From Phoronis ovalis (lineage: Eukaryota > Phoronida > Phoronidae), in NCBI GenBank assembly GCA_028565635.1, contig JAOXYB010068445.1, positions 1 to 10,064 on the forward strand: a DNA stretch of 10,064 nucleotides, written 5' to 3'. Of this stretch, positions 9,401 through 10,064 are shown piece by piece (positions within the stretch are counted from its first letter, which is position 1; each line of letters starts with the position of its first letter). The position numbers and the translations under genes were made by a program. Below the pieces are notes generated by a model. The model was not told the DNA's origin. It did not search any database and saw nothing but the letters and a program-made list of their open reading frames with translations.

Positions 9401-9707
9401 AATTGCTAAATAGTAAATGGTTTTTGTTACATTATGAATTCAGTGAGACATATAAAGGTGGATTCAGTTATTATTAAAGAAATGACCAAATTAGAGTTGA
9501 AACATAAATTGTGTAACCCAGCTGTCAGGTACTGGTTTTGTAATTATAGCATGTTGACATGGAACTATCAGCATGTTTATTAACATAGGTGTGAGGTAAA
9601 TGCAGTCTTGATGTTGTTACTAACAAATATTTTAGGAAATACACAATTCAGCAGATTAAGAACTACAGCTGGCTCAGCGCAGCCATCAAGTGGTTTTGAC
9701 TTGCAAG
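262..9707 (+). CDS. Adhesion GPCR (ADGRG2/G4/G6-like), partial gene, 12 exons
   Basis: Joined exons 262-415, 764-868, 1222-1377, 2097-2234, 2624-2751, 3173-3290, 5251-5395, 5679-5754, 6047-6234, 6720-6917, 8851-8883 and 9636-9707 total 1511 nt, or 503 codons plus one split base at each end, with no internal stop. Residues are numbered from the first full codon (263). Residues 1-138 are the C-terminal GAIN domain and 139-184 the GPS, with cleavage expected between L177 and T178. Seven hydrophobic helices follow: TM1 about 200-226, TM2 237-257, TM3 267-298, TM4 305-328, TM5 348-372, TM6 392-413, TM7 418-439. A basic, Cys-containing tail comes next. Expected role: a plasma-membrane receptor activated by its tethered peptide and coupled to G proteins. 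Group placement rests on motifs such as [30 protein letters not shown] and LQGLFIFIF. The aGPCR class is near certain; the exact ortholog is not. The 5' end (signal peptide, N-terminal modules) and 3' end lie outside the window. Confidence 0.93.
416..763 (+). other. Intron 1 (348 bp)
   Basis: GTGAGT...TTTCAG intron. Apart from a poly-A run near 711-719 and the long pyrimidine tract before the acceptor, nothing else is recognisable. The open frames crossing it are fortuitous extensions of the flanking exons. Confidence 0.75.
764..868 (+). CDS. Exon 2 in window: GAIN domain, [12 protein letters not shown] segment
   Basis: A strong acceptor (CTTTCTCTTTCAG) opens a 105-nt exon in phase 0-0, encoding residues 52-86. 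It begins [12 protein letters not shown] and ends [14 protein letters not shown]. The pattern 'S-I-x-L-P', then basic residues followed by an alternating hydrophobic strand and an aromatic 'x-F-F', is typical of the middle of the GAIN B subdomain in ADGRG-type receptors. The donor AAG|GTGTGC is weak at positions +3 to +6. Reading through it would add a few residues and stop at the TAA at 893-895. The phase match to both neighbours makes the chosen boundary convincing. Confidence 0.83.
869..1221 (+). other. Intron 2 (353 bp)
   Basis: GTGTGC...CTTCATAG intron with AT-rich low-complexity sequence near 890-920 and 1120-1170. Its 3' end carries one copy of a 40-bp direct repeat (1161-1200) that includes a decoy acceptor TTTTTAACAG about 50 nt before the true one. 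Confidence 0.75.
1161..1200 (+). repeat. Direct repeat copy A, upstream of exon 3
   Basis: Forty bases beginning TTATTTTTAACAG and containing GATACATGG match 1524-1563 at 36 of 40 positions without gaps. This copy sits 21 bases before exon 3, so it overlaps the likely branch-point region. Confidence 0.75.
1222..1377 (+). CDS. Exon 3 in window: GAIN domain, strands before GPS
   Basis: The exon is 156 nt, phase 0-0, with acceptor CTTCATAG and donor GCA|GTATGA. It encodes residues 87-138. An acidic, Asn-rich stretch ([10 protein letters not shown]) is followed by [15 protein letters not shown] and VEIELDYI, the paired strands that normally come just before the GPS ('vVaasv...i.nL..pV.i.l'). Two N-glycosylation sequons are visible, NNT at 93-95 and NDT at 103-105. 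The frame closes with TGA immediately after the donor, so splicing here is required. A 40-bp repeat lies in both flanking introns (see 1161-1200 and 1524-1563). Confidence 0.87.
1378..2096 (+). other. Intron 3 (719 bp)
   Basis: GTATGA...TTTTGTAG intron. It contains repeat copy B at 1524-1563. The open frame at 1787-2029 has no splice sites that would join it in phase, and it does not resemble a receptor domain. Confidence 0.72.
1524..1563 (+). repeat. Direct repeat copy B, downstream of exon 3
   Basis: This is the second copy of the 40-bp repeat in the same orientation, 146 bases after the exon 3 donor. It differs from copy A at four positions. No exon-like copy follows it, so an exon duplication is not supported by the sequence. 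Confidence 0.75.
2097..2234 (+). CDS. Exon 4 in window: GPS autoproteolysis motif and tethered agonist
   Basis: This 138-nt, phase 0-0 exon holds the whole GPS, residues 139-184. NPKCVFWD gives Cys145 and Trp148, the second Trp is 155, and Cys160, Cys172 and Cys174 complete the four-Cys, two-Trp pattern. [13 protein letters not shown] contains the catalytic His-Leu-Thr triad at 176-178; autoproteolysis is expected between Leu177 and Thr178 (codons 2211-2213 and 2214-2216). The new N-terminus TNFALLM is a textbook tethered (Stachel) agonist. NDS at 165-167 is a glycosylation sequon. All catalytic and disulfide residues are present, so a cleavage-competent receptor is predicted. The exon ends right after the final Met of the agonist, at donor ATG|GTAAGC. 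A second, stronger-looking donor lies 30 nt downstream. Confidence 0.96.
2235..2623 (+). other. Intron 4 (389 bp), between tethered agonist and TM1
   Basis: GTAAGC...TTTTTAG intron. Its first 32 bases hold a perfect palindrome and an alternative donor (see the next entry). The 62-codon open frame at 2258-2446 starts inside that palindrome and looks fortuitous: it is not in frame with exon 4 and has no domain resemblance. Confidence 0.75.
2247..2266 (+). promoter_or_regulatory. Perfect 20-bp palindrome overlapping an alternative 5' splice site
   Basis: ACCTGTCA (2247-2254), AATT (2255-2258) and TGACAGGT (2259-2266) form a perfect palindrome; in RNA it would be an 8-bp stem with an AAUU loop. 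The right arm ends in CAG|GT, the core of a near-consensus donor (CAG|GTAAGA, intron starting at 2265). The regular donor 30 nt upstream is ATG|GTAAGC, weaker on its exon side. The extra 30 nt would keep phase but carry TGA at 2259-2261. The sequence facts are direct; the regulatory role is inference. Confidence 0.5.
2624..2751 (+). CDS. Exon 5 in window: linker and TM1
   Basis: The acceptor TATTTTTAG and donor CAG|GTATAA bound a 128-nt exon that enters in phase 0 and leaves with two bases of a split Arg codon. It encodes residues 185-226. An acidic linker, [15 protein letters not shown], follows the tethered agonist, then comes TM1 ([19 protein letters not shown]). The 'Y-I-G-C-G-I-S' start is a strong signature of the adhesion family. 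The linker is rich in Asp and Glu, as is usual between the GPS and TM1. Confidence 0.94.
2752..3172 (+). other. Intron 5 (421 bp)
   Basis: GTATAA...GTTTTTAG intron, AT-rich with many stops in all frames. No repeat, RNA gene or further exon is seen. Confidence 0.75.
3173..3290 (+). CDS. Exon 6 in window: ICL1 and TM2
   Basis: This is a 118-nt exon with acceptor ATGTTTTTAG and a perfect GTAAGT donor. Its first base completes Arg227 and it ends in phase 0. It encodes the short basic first intracellular loop KLRRDNPSK, then TM2 ([21 protein letters not shown]) and the first extracellular loop ending in GCK. Cys265 is the conserved residue at the top of TM3 that forms the disulfide with extracellular loop 2, where the partner is Cys341. 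The R-R-D-x-P-S-K-I-L-x-N-L core is strongly conserved in ADGRG receptors. Confidence 0.94.
4342..4387. repeat. AT dinucleotide microsatellite
   Basis: A TA run of about 18 bases, an interruption (CAAAATATATAAA), then a second TATATATATAT tract followed by poly-T. The two halves can fold back on each other. Confidence 0.85.
4830..4865. repeat. 12-bp tandem repeat, three copies
   Basis: CTTTGTGTAATA, CTTTGTGTAACA and CTTTGAGTATAT lie head to tail. The first two differ at one base and the third is more diverged. Confidence 0.75.
5251..5395 (+). CDS. Exon 7 in window: TM3, ICL2 and start of TM4
   Basis: The exon is 145 nt, entering in phase 0 and leaving with one base of a split Gly. The acceptor tract is TTTTTTTCCAG and the donor GTAAGC. 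It encodes residues 267-314, including [22 protein letters not shown] (split here as [11 protein letters not shown], then [11 protein letters not shown]), the aGPCR TM3 signature where family A receptors would have DRY. It continues through ICL2 ([12 protein letters not shown]) to the first turn of TM4 (CSLVGW). It follows the longest intron of the window, 1960 bp. Confidence 0.95.
5679..5754 (+). CDS. Exon 8 in window: TM4 and ECL2
   Basis: The exon is 76 nt, completing Gly315 and ending with two bases of Val340, with acceptor ATTTACAG and donor GTAAGT. It encodes [14 protein letters not shown], the outer part of TM4, and a short, hydrophilic second extracellular loop ([10 protein letters not shown]). 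NYT at 331-333 is a further N-glycosylation sequon. The W-G-(L/V)-P junction into TM4 is typical of the family, and the exon join falls inside that motif. Confidence 0.92.
6047..6234 (+). CDS. Exon 9 in window: ECL2 Cys, TM5, ICL3 and start of TM6
   Basis: The exon is 188 nt, with acceptor TTTTTCTTTCAG and donor G|GTAGGT. It completes Val340 and leaves one base of Gly403. Cys341-Trp342 is the conserved ECL2 pair; Cys341 should bridge to Cys265. TM5 follows ([20 protein letters not shown]), then a basic third intracellular loop ([20 protein letters not shown]) and the start of TM6 ([11 protein letters not shown]). The R-L-R-x-A-L-S stretch corresponds to the family's 'lR..isL..lLGlTW' entry into TM6. 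The TM6 motif itself is cut by the next intron at LL|GLTW. Confidence 0.94.
6235..6719 (+). other. Intron 9 (485 bp)
   Basis: GTAGGT...GATTTTAG intron splitting the TM6 motif. Nothing else is recognised. The two shorter introns before it (5396-5678, 283 bp; 5755-6046, 292 bp) are likewise plain AT-rich sequence. Confidence 0.75.
6720..6917 (+). CDS. Exon 10 in window: TM6, TM7 and membrane-proximal tail
   Basis: The exon is 198 nt. The acceptor is TTTGATTTTAG; two bases complete Gly403, and the donor G|GTAATT leaves one base. It encodes [11 protein letters not shown] (TM6), a short loop DEASLV, TM7 ([19 protein letters not shown]), and the helix-8 region [16 protein letters not shown] Cys cluster, C454-P-C-C457, follows and is a plausible S-palmitoylation site. 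The sequence then becomes polar ([11 protein letters not shown]). The LQGLFIFIF...K.V...W motif is diagnostic for adhesion receptors. If the donor is not used, translation adds about 15 residues and stops at the TAA at 6962-6964. Confidence 0.96.
7043..7079. repeat. Inverted repeat, 9-bp arms with 19-nt loop
   Basis: AATTCCAAT at 7043-7051 pairs exactly with ATTGGAATT at 7071-7079. The spacer itself contains TAGGAATTTTT. It could be a small MITE end or a chance AT-rich hairpin. Confidence 0.55.
7481..7928 (+). repeat. Dispersed AATTTTTACCATGGG motif cluster
   Basis: Four related copies: AATTTTTATCATGGG (7481-7495), ATTTTTACCATGGGG followed by TATAAACTTT (7533-7557), AATTTTTACCATGG followed by TTTAAACTTT (7877-7900), and AATTTTTACCATGGGTTATA (7909-7928). 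All are in the same orientation. They look like internal repeats of an old interspersed element whose ends are not clear. Confidence 0.6.
8135..8441. mobile_element. Putative non-autonomous element with inverted ends
   Basis: AGAATTATACTGGATAAC (8135-8152) matches the reverse complement of 8424-8441 at 16 of 18 positions, and the left end continues AATGTTTC where the right end has GAAACAATGTT slightly inside. The interior holds a second hairpin (8273-8281 with 8302-8310) and a CTGATGA...CGAAAC block at 8386-8410. No protein is encoded and no target-site duplication is obvious. It could be a MITE or a degraded Penelope-like terminal remnant; the class is uncertain. Confidence 0.5.
8273..8310. 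repeat. Inverted repeat with 9-bp arms
   Basis: AGTATTCGA (8273-8281) and TCGAATACT (8302-8310) are exact reverse complements. With one bulge the pairing extends outwards through ATTT and AAAT. It lies near the middle of the putative element at 8135-8441. Confidence 0.6.
8851..8883 (+). CDS. Exon 11 in window: 33-nt tail microexon
   Basis: A clean acceptor (TTTGCCTGCATTCAG) and donor CAG|GTAATA bound a 33-nt exon whose phase (1-1) fits both exon 10 and exon 12. It encodes the acidic, Tyr-containing peptide [11 protein letters not shown], with its first residue split. Because length and phase are symmetric, it can be included or skipped without changing the frame, which suggests a cassette exon that tunes the cytoplasmic tail. 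Support comes from splice signals and phase only; there is no family homology to test a stretch this short. Confidence 0.66.
8884..9635 (+). other. Intron 11 (752 bp)
   Basis: GTAATA...ATTTTAG intron between the two tail exons. The 61-codon open frame at 9177-9362 has candidate acceptors but no in-phase joining and no recognisable domain. Nothing else is seen. Confidence 0.68.
9636..9707 (+). CDS. Exon 12 in window: Ser/Thr-rich cytoplasmic tail exon
   Basis: The exon is 72 nt, phase 1-1, with acceptor AATATTTTAG and donor CAAG|GTATCA. It encodes [21 protein letters not shown] and then DLQ. The composition (Ser, Thr, Gln, Gly) suits a GPCR tail, with several possible phosphorylation sites such as the TT and SS pairs. 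The coding part is less AT-rich than its surroundings, unlike the flanking intron. If the donor is skipped, the frame runs on for about 11 residues to the TAA at 9740-9742. The gene most likely continues beyond the window. Confidence 0.68.
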
Positions 9708-9989
9708 GTATCATCTACTGTGTCTGTGTGCTCCTACAATAAATCTTCTCAAGTATAATTCTCTTACAATAAGTTCAACTTTGTCCAAATCTAATTTACC
9801 CAGTGTCATGATTGTATATGTGCTAAATTTGATTTGAATTTTGAAGAAAAGTTTATTAATAATATCAGCTTGATTCTGCAATGCTTCCCAAGTCACTAGA
9901 GGTATGATACAATTAAGGTAGCAAATATTGTTTGGCACAATTAATTCATACTAATATGTACTACGGTAATTTGAAATTAAATTAGCTAA

Positions 9990-10064
9990 TCTATACTACT
10001 AAATCTCGAGTGTCCGTCTGTCTGTCTGTCTGTCACTCTTTCCACCAAATATCTTCAAAACTAT
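9990..10064 (+). mobile_element. Possible Helitron-like 5' terminus, cut by the window edge
   Basis: TCTATACTACTAAA begins at 9990 after an A, as expected for Helitron insertion between A and T, where elements start with TC and often resemble TCT(A/C)TACTA. A GTCT microsatellite and a non-repeat segment follow. Only the left end could be present, so a 3' CTRR hairpin end cannot be examined. This is a suggestion, not a secure call. Confidence 0.35.
10016..10034. repeat. GTCT tetranucleotide microsatellite
   Basis: GTCT is repeated nearly five times, preceded by the variant TGTCC and followed by ACTCTTTCC. Confidence 0.9.

Larger units (their letters stand above)
9708..10064 (+). other. Intron 12 start, runs off the window
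   Basis: The intron starts at the GTATCA donor after exon 12. Early in it, AATAAA at 9738-9743 overlaps the in-frame read-through stop (9740-9742). The right edge carries a possible Helitron-type terminus and a GTCT repeat. No further exon is visible before the window ends. Confidence 0.6.

Noticed and set aside
9711-9938. 75-codon minus-strand open frame at the right edge
   Set aside because: No motif, signal or splice context supports it, and it lies in the intron after exon 12. It is most likely chance.

Overview
The window is AT-rich animal (metazoan) nuclear DNA. It carries the 3' two thirds or so of one intron-split gene on the + strand. No bacterial, phage or organellar gene organisation is visible. 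Twelve exons can be chained from 262 to 9707, all with GT-AG junctions and all in compatible phase. Together they give about 503 residues of an adhesion G-protein-coupled receptor (aGPCR): the C-terminal half of a GAIN domain, a canonical GPS autoproteolysis site, a complete seven-helix (7TM) domain and the start of a cytoplasmic tail. Sequence style in the GPS and helices is closest to the ADGRG group (ADGRG2/G4/G6-like). The host looks like an invertebrate with moderate introns (283-1960 bp), but the clade cannot be fixed from this sequence.

Layout. 1-261: upstream intron, with an inverted repeat near the left edge. 262-2234: four exons for the GAIN core and GPS (phases 0/0 at their inner junctions). 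2624-6917: six exons for TM1 to TM7 and the membrane-proximal tail. 8851-8883 and 9636-9707: a 33-nt microexon and a 72-nt exon of the tail, both in phase 1-1 and so skippable without frame loss. The first exons (signal peptide and N-terminal modules) and the last coding exon(s) lie outside the window.

In this receptor class the GAIN domain cuts the chain at the GPS. The peptide just after the cut (here TNFALLM) is the tethered agonist that activates the 7TM domain. In this gene an intron falls exactly after that heptad.

The most interesting non-coding observation is at 2247-2266. A perfect 20-bp palindrome buries a strong second 5' splice site (CAG|GTAAGA) 30 nt downstream of the GPS exon's own donor. 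Using it would keep the frame but add a stop codon, giving an extracellular-only receptor fragment. Other signals are a 36/40 direct repeat flanking exon 3, a roughly 307-bp element with near-identical inverted ends and a hammerhead-like CTGATGA...CGAAAC core (8135-8441), a cluster of ACCATGG-containing repeats in the same intron, and a Helitron-like terminus with a GTCT microsatellite at the right edge. No second gene is supported on either strand.
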